64,000 nt of DNA from Cyrtodaria siliqua (GCA_037043455.1 JAWPHD010010354.1:1-64000), one strand, 5' to 3'; shown: positions 1-12,130, numbered from the stretch's first letter. Made by a program: numbers and translations. The notes: generated by a model not told the origin, from the sequence alone.

Positions 1-1401
1 AGACGTTAAACATGGCTGCCAGCGGCCATCTTTGTTTACATAGAGTTATATAATGAAACTTGTAGCGACTACTCCTCTGAAACTACTTGACGGATTTTCA
101 TGAAACTTCACAGGAATTTTGCTCTTGATGTCCTTATTGGTCCTAGCAAAATTTCAGGTCGGCCGGAAACTCAAGATGGCCGTTACTGGCTAAAAATAAA
201 TTTTCAAAATACATAGTTTGTAGAGCAACCGATAACCCTTCCGGTCCTTCTGGATACATTGTTCTAGGTTCTAAAATAATAAACATGACATGATGTTGGT
301 CCTTGTGAAAATTTAATTCGTCGGCCGAAACTCAAGATGGCCGTTACGGCTAAAAATAAATTTTCAAAATACAAGTTTGTAGCGACTACTTCTTGAAAAC
401 TATAAGTGATATTGATATGGGACTTTTTCTAAAATGATCAGCATGACATGATGGTTATCCGAGTCGAACATTATTTTGATTCGACATTAAACATGGCTGC
501 CAGTGGCCATCTTTGTTTACATGGAGTTATATAATGAAAACTTGCAGCGACTACTCCTCTGAAACTAACTAGACGGATTTTCATGAAACTTCACAGAAAT
601 GTTGCTCTTGATAACTAATTGATCTAGCGAAATTTCAGGTCGGCCGGAAATTCAAGATGGCCGCCATGGCTAAAAATAGATTTTCAAAATACAAGTTTGT
701 AGCGACTACTTCTTGAAAACTATAAGTGATATTGATATGGGCCTTTTCTAAAATGATCAGCATGACATGATGGTTATCCGAGTCGAACATTATTTTGATT
801 CGACATTAAACATGGCTGCCAGTGGCCATCTTTGTTTACATAGAGTTATATAATGAAAACTTGTAGCGACTACTCCTCTGAAAGCTACTTGACGGATTTT
901 CATGAAACTTCACAGAAATGTTGCTCTTGATGTCTTATTGATCCTAGCAAAATTTCAGGTCGGACCGGAAATTCAAGATGGCCGCCATGGCTAAAAATAG
1001 ATTTTCAAAATGCAAGTTTGTAGCGACTACTTCTTGAAAACTATAAGTGATATTGATATGGGACTTTTTTCTAAAATGATCAGCATTACATGATGTTGGT
1101 CCTTGTCAAAAATCATTTTGATTCAATGTTAAACATGGCTGTCAGCGGCCATCTTTGTTTACATAGAATTATATAATGAAAACTTGTAGCGACTACTCCT
1201 CTGAAACTACTTGACGGATTTCATGAACTTCACAGGAATGTTGCTCTTGATGTCTAATTGATCCTAGCAAAATTTTAGGTCGGCCGGAAATTCAAGTTGG
1301 CTGCCACGGCTAAAATTAAATTTTCAAAAAACAAGTTTGTAGCGACTACTTCCTGAAATCAAAATCAATCAGTAGAGCTTCAAGGTCATTGACCTCTTGT
1401 T
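1..1401 (-). mobile_element. Helentron-like non-autonomous element, family T, 3' end cut by window edge
   Basis: Read on the minus strand it begins with AACAAGAGGTCAATGACC, then TTGAAGCTCTACTGAT, and runs into tandem modules containing 'GGCCGCCATCTTGAATTTC', 'GTTTCATGAAAATCCGTC' and 'GTAGTCGCTACAAG'. About three modules of roughly 300 bp are present, each with an ATGGCC(G/A)CTGGCAGCC core. The same element occurs in full at 55240-56193 and 56970-58563, so this copy must continue left of base 1, where its 3' hairpin would lie. No coding capacity is seen, so it is non-autonomous. The family resemblance is inferred from architecture only. Confidence 0.72.
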
Positions 1402-1447
1402 ATTTATTGCTAGGTTTATTTTTGAACACAGCATCCATTTATCATTC

Positions 1448-1716
1448 TTTTATAGCTTCTCCTGAACAGATCAACACTTATGGTTGAATTTATAGCTACC
1501 TAAGACCATCATTTGTCAGTGTATTTATAGCTTCCCCTGAGCAGACCCAGACGAACAATAATGATTGTATTTATAGCTTCCATTGACTGACACTTACCAT
1601 TGTATTTATAGCTTCCCCCGAGCAGACCCAGACCAACAATAATGATTGTATTTATAGCTTCCATTGACCGACACTTATCATTGTATTTATAGTTACCCCT
1701 GAACAGAACCAGACAC
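1448..1716. repeat. degenerate tandem repeat, unit about 88 bp
   Basis: The phrase TATTTATAGCTTCC followed by CCTGAGCAGACCCAGAC and AACAATAATGATTG recurs about three times with point changes. It produces an open frame on the minus strand of internally repeated peptide, which is a by-product of the repeat. Bases 1720-2390 hold two diverged copies of TCTGATTGGATGTTGTCA but nothing else that I can assign. Confidence 0.55.
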
Positions 1717-2394
1717 TGCAATGTAGTCTCCTAGCTTGTACAGGTCTGATATCTTACATTGGAAGTATGTAACAATCCTTGTTATTGGATGTCTCATCTA
1801 ATTATGTTAGATTTTGTTTGTTACAGTCATTCTGATTGGATGTTGTCACCAAATGTTATTGGCTGTTGTAACAACCGGTCTGATTGGATGTTGTCATTGG
1901 CTTACGTTGGCTTTCTGTTTCCTGTTGAATATCTTTATTTTTCTGGTTTTTGCATTTACAATTTTCATTCAGAGTTTGTTGAAGAATTTTTGCTTCACTT
2001 AATATGATTTGCTTGTATTTTATTTATTTTCTGTGTAATTGTTCTCTTTGACTGATGATAACTGTTAACACTTTGTCCTACAATTCTTCGACATGGGACT
2101 TCATGCATGCCAAGTCTCCGGCCGGAAGAAAAATCTCGTGATATTTCAGGGGTGGTCTGGAATGCAAACATAAAATAATGTGTTTCCATGCAAAATACAT
2201 TCGTATGTACGGATTTTAACATCGCTTTTTCAGTGATATCTTGACAGTGTCTACTTGTAGAAGTGAGTTCAATGCTCATTTTTGTAGTGTTGCCACACTG
2301 GAATATCATGCCTAAGACACATGACATGATACCCCACCCAGCCACATTATACTGACAACAGGCCAACCAGTGACCTAGAACTACCCATTTTATG

Positions 2395-2545
2395 CTTAAC
2401 ATCATGCACGGGAGCTAGTAGTACCATTTTTATGAAGTCATTGGTAAGGCTGGGGGTAAGGCTGGGGGTAAGCTGGGGGTAAGGCTGGGGGTAAGGCTGG
2501 GGGTAAGGCTGGCAATTGAACCCACGAGGCAGATGCTCTGCAGTC
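2395..2545 (-). mobile_element. tRNA-derived SINE remnant with an internal 12-bp array
   Basis: On the minus strand the segment CTGCAGAGCATCTGCCTC then GTGGGTTCAATTGCC looks like the anticodon-arm and B-box part of a tRNA-derived SINE head. It runs into six copies of a 12-bp unit (AAGGCTGGGGGT on the plus strand, 2444-2513). The A box is not convincing, so this is a degraded copy. Expansion of the array probably happened after insertion. Confidence 0.4.
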
Positions 2546-2700
2546 TCTGAGTTGAATTGAATCGGGGTTTTACGGCACACCAACGCAAAAAACGTTATAT
2601 GGCGCCAATAGGATACATATACAAACAAACATGAGCCTTTTATCACGTTTGACTTCCTACGTTTTAGATGGAGGCATTCAGAATATCCATCAACATTGTA
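2546..2700 (+). mobile_element. short interspersed repeat ('ACGGCACACCAACGC' family)
   Basis: GGGGTTTTACGGCACACC followed by AACGTTATATGGCGCC matches the repeats at 17518-17700 (plus) and 6640-6840 (minus), where the equivalent text is GGTTTTAAGGCCCACCAAC and GTTATATGGCACCTAACAGG. Three copies in one window in both orientations indicate a dispersed SINE or MITE. No ends or target duplication could be fixed. Confidence 0.5.
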
Positions 2701-3100
2701 CATTTTGTAAAACCCTTACAACTCGTATGCGTAAGTAGTGCACTGTCGTGAGCAAAGCACGGATGTTTGCCAAATTGGATAAGGGATGATTAGGAATTTA
2801 TTCCTTGTCCAGGGAGCACATTTTCGCATTCGACCGAGACACTTTATTGAATTGCAACCAATAAAGAGCGTTTGATCAGGGCATTACATTGCAGTATTAC
2901 TTTTGACTCAAGTTGCGCTAGCAAAATTGCACACAAAAGTAATTTAGCAGAATTGGTAATTTTGTAGATAATCACTTGCACTTGGGATGCACCTGGTTAT
3001 TTTCGTGCAAACCTCAACTCCCTACAAGCATGGTGACAAAAAATAGTTGTCAGATGCATCTACAGACAATATAATGTTCTCAGTTAACTATGATGACTAA
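2701..3100. other. intergenic, no recognisable feature
   Basis: AT-rich unique-looking sequence. No exon-like open frame with splice sites, no repeat shared with the rest of the window and no RNA gene were seen. Confidence 0.5.
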
Positions 3101-3742
3101 TTTTTAGCTCTACTGGTCCAAGGTCAAAGGTAACATTTTACGAAACTACAGGAAGCATCTTTGCATTGTCCTTTCTCAGATTTATACAAGTCGTCCTAAT
3201 CCGTCAACAAATATGGCCACCATTACTAAAAATAGAAAAATCTTTAAATAACTTCTTGTCATGAACTGCTTGGTAGGATTTAATGAAACTTCACAGGAAG
3301 ACTCCTTGCATGGTCCTCTCAGATTTATACAAATCGTCCTAATCCGTGAACAAATATGGCAGCTGCTGCTAAAAAATACAACAATTTTTAAACAACTTCT
3401 TCTCATGAACCAAAATTACCTAATTGTTTCGAAACTTGATCAAAATAATCATCTCATAACCTTTTCTCAGATTTAAGTAAATTTTATATACCTGTCAATA
3501 AATATGGCCGCCATTACTGAAAAATCGAAAAATCTTTTAAACGACTTCTTCTCATGAACCAATGGCCCACTTGTTGTTTTGTTTTGTCATAAAAAACCTT
3601 GGTTCATGGGTTCAGATCCCATTGGTTGCAGATTATGTTTTATTTTGGTCCCATTGGTTGCAGATTATTTTTATTTATTTTTATTAAACTGTCATGGCCT
3701 CTTTAGCCAGTAAAGCGATACACTCTCATGGGCCCTCTTGTC
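3101..3742 (-). mobile_element. Helentron-like element, family B, short copy
   Basis: On the minus strand it opens with ACAAGAGGGCCCATGAGAG then GTATCGCTTTACTGGC, and closes with GACCAGTAGAGCTAAAAA at 3101-3118. Between these ends are three to four diverged modules with ATTTATACAAATCGTCC, AAATATGGCCGCCATTACT and ACTTCTTCTCATGAACC. The ends match the shared plan seen at 10782-12130 and 44388-45724: 5' ACAAG plus palindrome, 3' CAGTAGAGCTAAAA. Noncoding. Confidence 0.6.
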
Positions 3743-3918
3743 TGTAATATTTTTGATAAATGTAAATTAGAATAGCCTTGAGTGTATGAACTCTATTGTC
3801 TGATGAAAGTTATTTGATGAAACCCTGGGGATGCATCAGAAAAACTCTTTTCAGAAGGAATTATGTTGAAGAGGATGCATTGTAGTATATTTAAGAGATA
3901 ACCATAATCAGAATTTCA

Positions 3919-4000
3919 ATCTGGGATGGTATGCGAGTCATTTTACGGTGACGCGGTAGCAATTTCAGACCGTAAAACCAACCACATACCATCCCGGATT
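3919..4000. repeat. inverted repeat, hairpin-forming
   Basis: The arms AATCTGGGATGGTATG (3919-3934) and CATACCATCCCGGATT (3985-4000) are complementary with one mismatch, and the inner TTTTACGGT and ACCGTAAAA pair as well. The size and nested stems fit a small foldback MITE or a structured intronic element. Confidence 0.6.
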
Positions 4001-4606
4001 ATATACTTTATAGCATGGTCGTCTTAATTCTTACGAGAATCAGTTTAATTACTGGAACTATTGATTAAAATCATACATATACAATAGTTTTTTCTGTCAT
4101 TCCAATTCATGGAAGCAGCCATTTAGCTGGTGTTATCCATTGACACAGTTTGTGGTAGTGTTATGTGACATCACGATATTGCCAGATGGTAATTTGGGCA
4201 TTATACGGTCTCAGTTTTCAGACGTTAACCAGTGGAATAACGTGTTACATTTTAGTTGCATTATAGTATAGCCTTTATACATACTATGTTGAAAATATTC
4301 AAGAGTAAGCACTAGTTGTTGTTTGTAAAATTCTGTTTAGTAACGAGACATGAAATGTTTTTGTTTTTTTCCATTATCATTGGTGTGAGTTAAGTGACAT
4401 TTATATAAGAGAATATAAAATGTATCCGTTTTAACACCGAGTGTATGAAAGAATACTTTCTATGTGAAATGATGAATATATGTTCAGAAAAACTTTAATC
4501 CAGATGGCAAAAGGTATAGTTTTATCCCCCAAATTAAATAAACATATTTTCTTAGAAAAAAATGCTTTTAAGTGCGTATAATTTATCTGCACCTGTCGTT
4601 TTTCAG

Positions 4607-4746
4607 GCAACCTAAAGGAGGAGCTGATAAATTCCGGTATAGCTGAAGTCGTGAAGGAATTGTCCGATCACAAGGACAACAAAGTCCAGGAGTCAGCCCA
4701 GTCTGTCATGTCATATATAGAGGAGCTGCCTTCAGTAGACAGATGA
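4607..4746 (+). CDS. terminal coding exon of an ARM/HEAT-like protein
   Basis: A pyrimidine-rich acceptor (GTCGTTTTTCAG) at 4595-4606 opens a 140-bp exon. It contributes the last two bases of a split codon and 45 residues before TGA at 4744-4746. The peptide begins NLKEELINSGIAEVVKEL and ends SYIEELPSVDR. It is amphipathic and helical, with the alternation of an armadillo or HEAT repeat (an LINSGIAEVVKEL helix and an ESAQSVMSYIEEL helix). Upstream exons were not found in 1402-4606 and probably lie left of the window. I cannot name the protein. That it is coding rests on good codon use, a good acceptor and a stop followed by UTR-like sequence. Confidence 0.6.
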
Positions 4747-5110
4747 TACACCCCCATCATAGAATGGCGCATTCCAGTTTACTCCACACGCAAATGGGAT
4801 AGTCCATATAACATTTGTTAATTGGTCACAAACCATTTGTTATTCCATGTGTGATTGGTTCAAATTAAATAAATGGCTAGAAAGGGACCAATGAAAAGGG
4901 ACCAACTAGATAGACCTGTGATGATGAGGCATTTGAAACTGTCTGCATGAGCAGACACAAAACCGAATGCATGCTACTCTACAGTTCAACAAAGAGGTTT
5001 TCCTATTTTTTGTACTTCATGTTTTTCAGACACAAATATCTGTACTTTTATGAAGGCATATTGTGTGCCATATCTTTAAGAATTTGGTCCACAAAAAATT
5101 GAATAAAAAA
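4747..5110 (+). other. probable 3' UTR of the ARM/HEAT-like gene
   Basis: AT-rich sequence after the TGA. Candidate poly(A) signals are AATAAA at about 4866 and 5102. The UTR could extend further, since another AATAAA lies near 8408. Inferred from position only. Confidence 0.4.
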
Positions 5111-5402
5111 CTTTGTTTCCTGAAGCCGACAAGAGAACTTTTTTCTACAACTTTGTATGGGTTTCTACAAGAATCCATCACGGATGTCCGTTGAAGATCG
5201 GGAATTCCAACACGGTGTTCCGAGGGTTGGAATCTCCCTATCAGAACCAGATATTAACCGTGCTTGATTCTTTTTCTAGCATACATTTTTGCATTGACGT
5301 CGTAAATGATCCAAGTTTTGTATTCCATTATTTAAACGATGACGCCATGCAACTGTCAATGCTTTAGCACGAGTTTTATCTGCCCCTCATGTGTACAGCT
5401 TT

Positions 5403-5760
5403 TCCAGCGATGTGTATGCTGATTATGCAGTGCGATGTGTATGCTGATTATGCAGTGCAAGAAAAGTTACAAAAATAGGCGTATTATAACCACTGCTTTG
5501 AGGATTGCAATCCAAATTGAAACGAGTCTTGCCGGACAGGCTAAAACTTAGGCATACTGTTTCACTATTAAAGAAATTGACTTTGTTTGAAGGATACTTA
5601 GGCATACTGTTTCACTATTAAAGAAATTGACTTTGTTTGAAGGATATAGTATATTCTATTTTTGAAGGATATAGTTTACTGTTTTATTAAGGAATTTTCT
5701 ATGTTTGAAGGATATCTTTTACTGTTTTATAAAGGAATCTTCTATTTGTCTAGCTATATT
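5403..5760. repeat. cluster of short direct duplications
   Basis: GCGATGTGTATGCTGATTAT occurs twice at 5408-5452. A roughly 50-bp segment containing TTAGGCATACTGTTTCAC occurs twice at 5549-5645. TTTGAAGGATAT(A/C) then TTTACTGTTTTAT recurs further on. These are local duplications with no coding content. Confidence 0.6.
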
Positions 5761-5799
5761 CTATTGTTTGACTGTTTGAGGAATTGTTTATGTATTTAA

Positions 5800-5932
5800 T
5801 TAACCCTTAACCCGCTTCATATATATAATGGACTGTTCTTTTTTTTTATTAAGACCAGTTACTCGAAGGGTGATCTGGATTTACAATGGACGCAAAGGCT
5901 ATTTTAGTCGTGCTTAGCGGGTTAATGGTTAA
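5800..5932 (+). mobile_element. MITE with TTAACCC terminal inverted repeats (copy 1)
   Basis: It starts TTAACCCTTAACCCGCT and ends AGCGGGTTAATGGTTAA, an imperfect 17-bp terminal inverted repeat. The interior holds ATATATAATGGACTGTTCTT and CTGGATTTACAATGGAC. The same interior appears in the opposite orientation at 50571-50781, which confirms a dispersed element. No coding capacity. Confidence 0.72.
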
Positions 5933-6594
5933 GCTAGTGTACGTTTTGATTTAGGAATGTTTTACACAATTAGGCTATTACAGTGTAGCATTTTTTTTTT
6001 GGAATTTTCTGATGCTTTAAGATTGCTAGTTATAGCAAAAAAGTTTTATTAGTTTTGAGAAAAGGGTCATGTTTGATTTCTTAGTCTGTGGATTTATACA
6101 GGAGCTTACAGCATCTTGTAAGAAACTACCGTGAATATTGAATGTACAGTTTATACTTTCTGCTATTATGGCACATTTTGAGAGCAGAACACAAACTATT
6201 GTAACTCCGTATAAATGAAGAACAAGATAGAATAGTTTAAGGTTGAGCTTTTGAGTTAATACATGCCGTGGCACCTGGGTGTATATTAGAACCATGAGTT
6301 TGCCTGACGTTGGGGATGACAAATGTCGTTTTTACACTAAAAGCAAATTGTTACTGCTTCTAGTTGTACAATCTGGTTGTTTATGTTCACACAACTACCT
6401 AGTTTGCAGTTAATCATGTTAAAAATTCTACTAAAGTGTGTACACCATTCTTCTAAAGTGGGTACATCAGGCTTTTCAAGGGGTCTAAGAGTCCTACCAA
6501 AAAATGACAATATTATTTTCAATTCTAAAGAGCCAAAACAATAAATGAATCTAAACATGACTCTTTATTTACAGGGAAATCATTCTGCTCAGTA
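5933..6594. other. no recognisable feature
   Basis: AT-rich sequence. Open frames on the minus strand here lack homology I recognise and lack splice context. Confidence 0.45.
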
Positions 6595-6840
6595 ATATGT
6601 GCTATTCTATGTTTGCACTAGGGTGCATTTTAAGCCGGCTTTTTATTAGCGTAAATGGAGTGTCTACAATAGAATTTGCAGCAACTCTGCAGTTCAGGGT
6701 GAGAAAGTCCTAGGCCCATTCTCCATATTTTATCTCAATGTACATGGAGGATGAGCCTGGCATGTTCATGCCTGTTAGGTGCCATATAACCTTTCATGTG
6801 TTTGGTGCGCCTTAAAACCCAATTCAATTATTAGAATTAA
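6595..6840 (-). mobile_element. short interspersed repeat, minus copy
   Basis: Read on the minus strand it contains TTGGGTTTTAAGGCGCACC, GGTTATATGGCACCTAACAGG-like text, then CTGCAGAGTTGCTGCAAAT and GTAGACACTCCA. All are shared with 17518-17700 on the plus strand. Two copies in opposite orientation that match over about 200 bp identify a dispersed repeat. Confidence 0.65.
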
Positions 6841-7282
6841 AATTCCAGACCTGCTTACACCATAGTTTGATTTGATCGGGCATTTAAATCATGAACTGGA
6901 ATATTTTTTAATTTTTTGATTTTTACAGAGGAAGCCTGATGACCCGTTTAATATAGGTTACCTACCTAATATTTCTGATATTAGAAATGGCAATGTCGAA
7001 CTTACAAATATCGTCTACAATGTTATCACCAGTGTTCACCAAATTTGATTTGAAGGCGATTCAATAAGGTCTCCATCGACTTTGACAATCAACAAAATCA
7101 CCGGACAGGTTGCAGAGTTGATTGTGTCGAAATAAGTAAAACATTATAATTTGTAGGTGCTACTGGTGACATGTCCTTGCTATTCTGTACATTCCTACAT
7201 TGCTCCATTTGCCATCCTTCAATAGTTTTATTGTTACATCACTTGTCTTGTTAGGTTGTTAGGTGCAGTCAAAATAGTTAAC

Positions 7283-7366
7283 CATACGCATTACATCGCT
7301 AGTCAAGTTACATACGCATTACATCGCTAGTCAAGTTACATACGCATTACATCGCTAGTCAAGTTA
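7283..7366. repeat. 28-bp tandem repeat, three copies
   Basis: CATACGCATTACATCGCTAG followed by TCAAGTTA is repeated three times almost without change, implying recent duplication. Confidence 0.8.
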
Positions 7367-7484
7367 GTGTAGGGTAAAATAGTCTGGACTTGTACATTCT
7401 GAGACAGTATTTTGATAGCAGAGTCGATAAACAATATTTACAACCATTCAACAGTCAATAAACCTTCTCAAAATTCAGAAGTTC

Positions 7485-7580
7485 TGACTATTTAACCTAT
7501 TTTAACGCACTTCAACCAAAGCTGTTCAGATGGACTATTTAACCTATTTTAACGCACTTCAACCAAAGCTGTTCAGATGG
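7485..7580. repeat. 47-bp direct duplication
   Basis: GACTATTTAACCTATTTTAA through GCTGTTCAGATGG occurs twice in tandem with no differences seen. Confidence 0.8.
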
Positions 7581-7825
7581 TCCAAATCAACTGACAAAAG
7601 TCACTCCTTGTGAGCCACTATCTCCATTCATTTGACGACGGTTAATTCAGATGTTATATGATGTCGTTTTGTGAAATGTAACGTTACATGTCATCCAATC
7701 AGAGTGTTTTATATGAAACTTATTATATTTTGCAATGGTATATACATATTTATACATCAAGAATGTTAAGGACTCTGCCAATCAGAATGCAGAACATTTC
7801 TAAAGTGCTTTAAAATGATAGTTTA

Positions 7826-7913
7826 CCGTGCTTGTACATCACAGTTTACCGTGCTTGTTACATCACAGTTTACCGTGCTTGTTACATCACAGTTTACCGT
7901 GCTTGTTACATCA
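7826..7913. repeat. 23- to 24-bp tandem repeat, four copies
   Basis: ACAGTTTACCGTGCTTGTTA followed by CATC repeats four times. Downstream to 8550 there is no recognised feature except an AATAAA at about 8408 that could end a transcript. Confidence 0.75.
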
Positions 7914-8559
7914 CTGGAGTCATCTGAGTAATGACCATACACTTCATGTTTTTTGGTGTTTTTATAATACTTCAGTAGCCAGCATAGAAAATATGATACC
8001 TTTATATTTTATGGGCCATTTCTTCGGTACGTTAGCTGGGGAATGTGTCTGTCATTACGAACCTGAAAACTCAGCATTGGATGTCCGCAACAGTAATTCT
8101 AATGAATATATATTACATACTCTGCCAAGCAGTGGCCCTGTTTTTGCCTGGGAACCACATACGGCAACTGTGTCTAAATGCTTCTGTTTATAGATTGGTT
8201 TCAAGATGCTTTATCTCATAAAGCTTTCAGTGATCCTGAGCAGTGTGCAGTTTTCTTTCCTAAAGAAACCAGTCTTTTAGTGTAGCTACATGTAGTTTGG
8301 GTTTGCAACACAGACATGTGCAGTGAAGCATTGTTATTCTGGGTAGTATGGCAATCATGAACACACATATTTATTGGTACTAGTATTTGGCAGTAAGTGG
8401 TCTAGAAAATAAAAGCTAAATATGTATATGGTATTTGTTTTTTATTCAATTCCATTAACAATGAACAGCACAGTTCAACATTAAAACTATGATAATTTGT
8501 AATTTAATGAAACTAAACTCTAAATTTCATTACAATTGATAAGGGACATTTTACAGTGG

Positions 8560-9690
8560 TGAAAATTGGCTACATATCGACATAAGATGTGAGGATAAGC
8601 TGCATATTGACGTTATGACACTCCCGATACAAATCGACGTGATAATCAGCAGCATATTGACATGTGATAGCCAGCAGCATATTGACATGTGATAGCCAGC
8701 AGCATATTGACATGTGATAGCCAGCAGCATATTGATATGTGATAGCCAGCAGCATATTGACATGTTATAACAGATAATCAGCTGCATATTATAACCAGCT
8801 GTATATCAACATGATAACCAGCTGCATATTGACATGTGGTAACCATCTATATACTGACATGTATTAACCAGCTGCATATCAACATGTGATAACCAGCTGC
8901 ATATTGACATGTGTTGTGATACATTGATAATCAGCTGTTTGTTGACTAAGTTGTTATATCAATCTGCATAATGACATAAGTTGTGATAACAAAATACATA
9001 TTAATGACATTTATTGCGTTACAAATAACCAGCTGCATATCAATATGTAATAACCAGCTGCATATTAACATGTAATAACCAGCTGCACATCAATATGTAA
9101 TAACCAGCTGCATATCAATATGTAATAACCAGCTGCACATCACTATGTAATAACCAGCTGCACATCACTATGTAATAACCAGCTGCACATCAATATGTAA
9201 TAACCAGCTGCACATCAATATGTAATAACCAGCTGCATATCAATATGTAATAACCAGCTGCATATCAATATGTAATAACCAGCTGCATATCAATATGTAA
9301 TAACCAGCTGCACATCAATATGTAATAACCAGCTGCATATCAACATGTAATAACCAGCTGCATATCAATATGTAATAACCAGCTGCATATCAACATGTAA
9401 TAACCAGCTGCATATCAATATGTAATAACCAGCTGCATATCAATATGTAATAACCAGCTGCATATCAATATGTAATGACCAGCTGCATATCAACATGTAA
9501 TAACCAGCTGCATATCAATATGTGATAACCAGCTGCATATTGACATGTGTTGTGATACATTGATAGTCAGCTGTTTATTGACATAAGTTGCAATATCAAT
9601 CTGCATAGTGACAAGTTGTGATAACAAATTACATAATGACATTTATTGCGTTACAATAATAATCAACTGTATATTGACATGTGATCAACC
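8560..9690. repeat. 25-bp minisatellite (CCAGCTGCATATCAATATGT family)
   Basis: The core, 9028-9550, has about twenty units of 25 bp with consensus TAACCAGCTGCATATCAATA then TGTAA. Variants differ at CATATC/CACATC and CAATAT/CAACAT. Flanking units (8640-9020, 9540-9690) are more diverged and include AGCCAGCAGCATATTGACAT. The gradient from homogeneous centre to decayed edges fits unequal exchange or slippage. The CAGCTG motif is palindromic. Confidence 0.85.
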
Positions 9691-10140
9691 ACTGAAGGTG
9701 ATGAATACCCCTGCCACTGCCATATGCGTTGTGTTCTCGTTCTACCCAGGAAGACATCGAGAGTTATTCAAATAAGTTCGTAGAGCTTTCGTTACAATCC
9801 ATGTAAAAATAAGAAAGTTTAAACTAATACCCCGCTTTTTTGCTATAGCCGATGAGGATGGGCAAAATCAAAAATAATAAATGTTTAAAATATCTGTTAA
9901 TCAAAAGTCCATAATTCTGTAATAAATTAGGCAATCAATGATGGGTGATGTACAGGGACATAACGTCATCAGTTATGTGTACATGAAGTTTGGGAACAAC
10001 CAATTAGAAAATGTTTGAGATATGCAAGTATTAAAAATGTGTTACGGGATGCGATAGGACAAAAATGTGTTGCGCAACAGGACGTTACGGACTACGTGAT
10101 TCCTATATAGCCACCACTTCACTTTGTGAAAGACGGGGCT
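9691..10140. other. unique segment splitting the 25-bp minisatellite
   Basis: About 450 bp without the repeat separates the main array from a short outlier array at 10141-10270. It may be an insertion into the satellite, but no terminal repeats or target duplication were found. Confidence 0.4.
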
Positions 10141-10270
10141 ATACCCAGCTGCATATTGACATGGTGTGATAACCAGCTGCACATTGACATGGTGTGATAA
10201 CCAGCTGCATATTGACATGGTGTGATAACCAGCTGCATATTGACATGTCATAATTATGTTGTGATAATTA
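10141..10270. repeat. outlier array of the 25-bp minisatellite family
   Basis: Four units of ATAACCAGCTGCATATTGAC then ATGGTGTG, 27-28 bp each, are clearly related to the array ending at 9690. Bases 10271-10781 beyond it hold no feature that I recognise. Confidence 0.75.
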
Positions 10271-10781
10271 GCTACATATTGAAACCCGTTAAGGACCTAT
10301 TTCCCCAACGTTCTCTGGTCACTGAAAAAGCATGGAAGCTTACTTGTTTACTGCTTTCCTGCTACATGAACGATTATTACCTCCCGTATATAAATTGAGG
10401 TCCAAGTATATTTTTTCTTTGAATAGCATTGCTATATTAAATACTTTCTAGGGTTTCCCGAATAATACTCGTACTTTACTTTTATGAGGAAAAAGAGGGA
10501 AGTATTCTAATTACAAAATTATTCTGAATGCTTTATTGTTTTTAGAACAAAAACACAACAAATGAAAAACCTGCTTTTATGTATCAATATATGTATTTCA
10601 TACAAAAGCTTTATTGGGCAGGCCTCATGATCTGAAACAAATTTTAAATGTTTATAAAACGTTCCAACTTTTCCATTGTGGCGCTGAGTTCTCATTCTTA
10701 AATCTGCAATTTCAGTGTTTTGTTGGATGCACACAATGTGCTATGTAAAGCAAAACACAGATACATGGAAGACCAAGTAGG

Positions 10782-12130
10782 AACAAGAGGCCCAAGAGGG
10801 CCTGTGGATGCTCTACTGGCTAAAACGGCTCATATCAAGGGTTGTTGTCATAAAATTCCCATCAGTACCTATTTGAAACATTGCAAAAAACCCACAAAAC
10901 AACAACATCCACAACAGAAACTTAAACCCTTGACCCATGCTAACAATTTAAACAAGCAGCCCTAGTTCTAATTTGGTATAGTTATTTAGGGACTCGCAGC
11001 ACAACAATTGTATAAAATAGGTTTTGACCGCCTGTATAGGGGCTCCTTTATGCAGGCGTCAAAACCCATTTTATATAATTGTTGTACCTTGAGTCCCTAA
11101 ATAACCATACTAAATTAGAACTAAGGGTTGTTTTTAGTAAAAACAGATGTCTCCCCTACAGAAGAAAGGGCCATAAATCTGGAAAAAATCATTAAAAATG
11201 ACGAAGACATTTGCAAATAGGCTTGGTAAAGGTCATCCCTACCAAGTTTCATGGAAATCCAGGCAGTGGATCAGGAGATTGTCGGGACAAAGTTTATGTA
11301 TTAAAACCTTTAAAGGAAACTAGTCCGGATAAAGTGTGTGTATAAGGGGCCATAACTCTGTCAAAAAGCATTAAAGCGGAACATGGCAATGACTTGCGCA
11401 ACTAGGCTTGGTACTGATCATTCCTGCCAAGTTTTGTTGAAATCCAGCCAGGGGTTCAAGAGAACTAGTCTGTACAAAGTTAGTGTATTAAAACCTTTAA
11501 AGGGCCATAACTCTGCCAAAAAGCATTCAACCGGAACACAACGATGATATGCACAACTAGGCTTGACACTGATCAACCTTGCCAAACGTCATTGAAATCC
11601 GTCCATGGGTTCAGCAGAACTAGTCCATACAAATTATGTGTATTAAAACCTTTAAAGGGCCACAACTCCACCAAAAACCATTCACCCGCAACAAGATAAC
11701 AATATGCACAAATAGGCTTGGTACTGATCATCCCTGCAAAGTTTTGCTGAAATACGGCAAAATGAAGGCCTTATCATAACAATCTGGTAGTTTGGTTAAG
11801 ATCGGATGAAAAATGAAGGTGCTAGTGTTAACACATTTTTTTCAATAATTCAAGGGCCACAACTTCGGTGTTACTAGTCTAATTCGAACTCGTCCAAGCT
11901 TTTACAGATATTAACAATCTTGTAAAGTTTGGTAAAGATCGGATGAAAAATGGAGCCGCTAGAATGTTGACAAGACAAAATATAGCAATTTTCGTTAATT
12001 CAAGGGCAATAACTCCAGTGTTTGGTAAAGATTGGATGAAAAATGAAGGTGCTAGAGTGTTGACATCAAAAAGTTAACGGACGATGGACAAAAGACCATG
12101 GCATAAGCCTTTGGTCAGTAGAGCTAAAAA
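10782..12130 (+). mobile_element. Helentron-like non-autonomous element, family G, complete
   Basis: It starts AACAAGAGGCCCAAGAGGGC then CTGTGGATGCTCTACTGGC, and ends GGTCAGTAGAGCTAAAAA. The subterminal GCTCTACTG and CAGTAGAGC are exact complements. The centre has about four modules of roughly 150 bp built on AGGGCCATAACTCTGCC, ACTAGGCTTGGTACTGATCA and TGTATTAAAACCTTTAAAGG. A GACGGAC-like purine run (ACGGACGATGGACAAAAG) precedes the 3' end, as in the other families. Noncoding. A 168-bp MITE is nested at 10960-11127. Confidence 0.75.
10960..11127. mobile_element. MITE with long terminal inverted repeats, nested in the family G element
   Basis: Nearly the whole 168 bp is a hairpin. The left arm CCCTAGTTCTAATTTGGTAT through AATAGGTTTTGACC pairs with the right arm ending ACTAAATTAGAACTAAGGG. 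A short GC-rich loop region (GCCTGTATAGGGGCTCC) lies between them. It sits inside the first module of the host element, so it arrived later. Confidence 0.82.

Noticed and set aside
8560..9690. CRISPR-like or regulatory array of CAGCTG sites
   Set aside because: Head-to-tail 25-bp units without spacers. CAGCTG E-box-like motifs follow from the unit and are not evidence of regulation.
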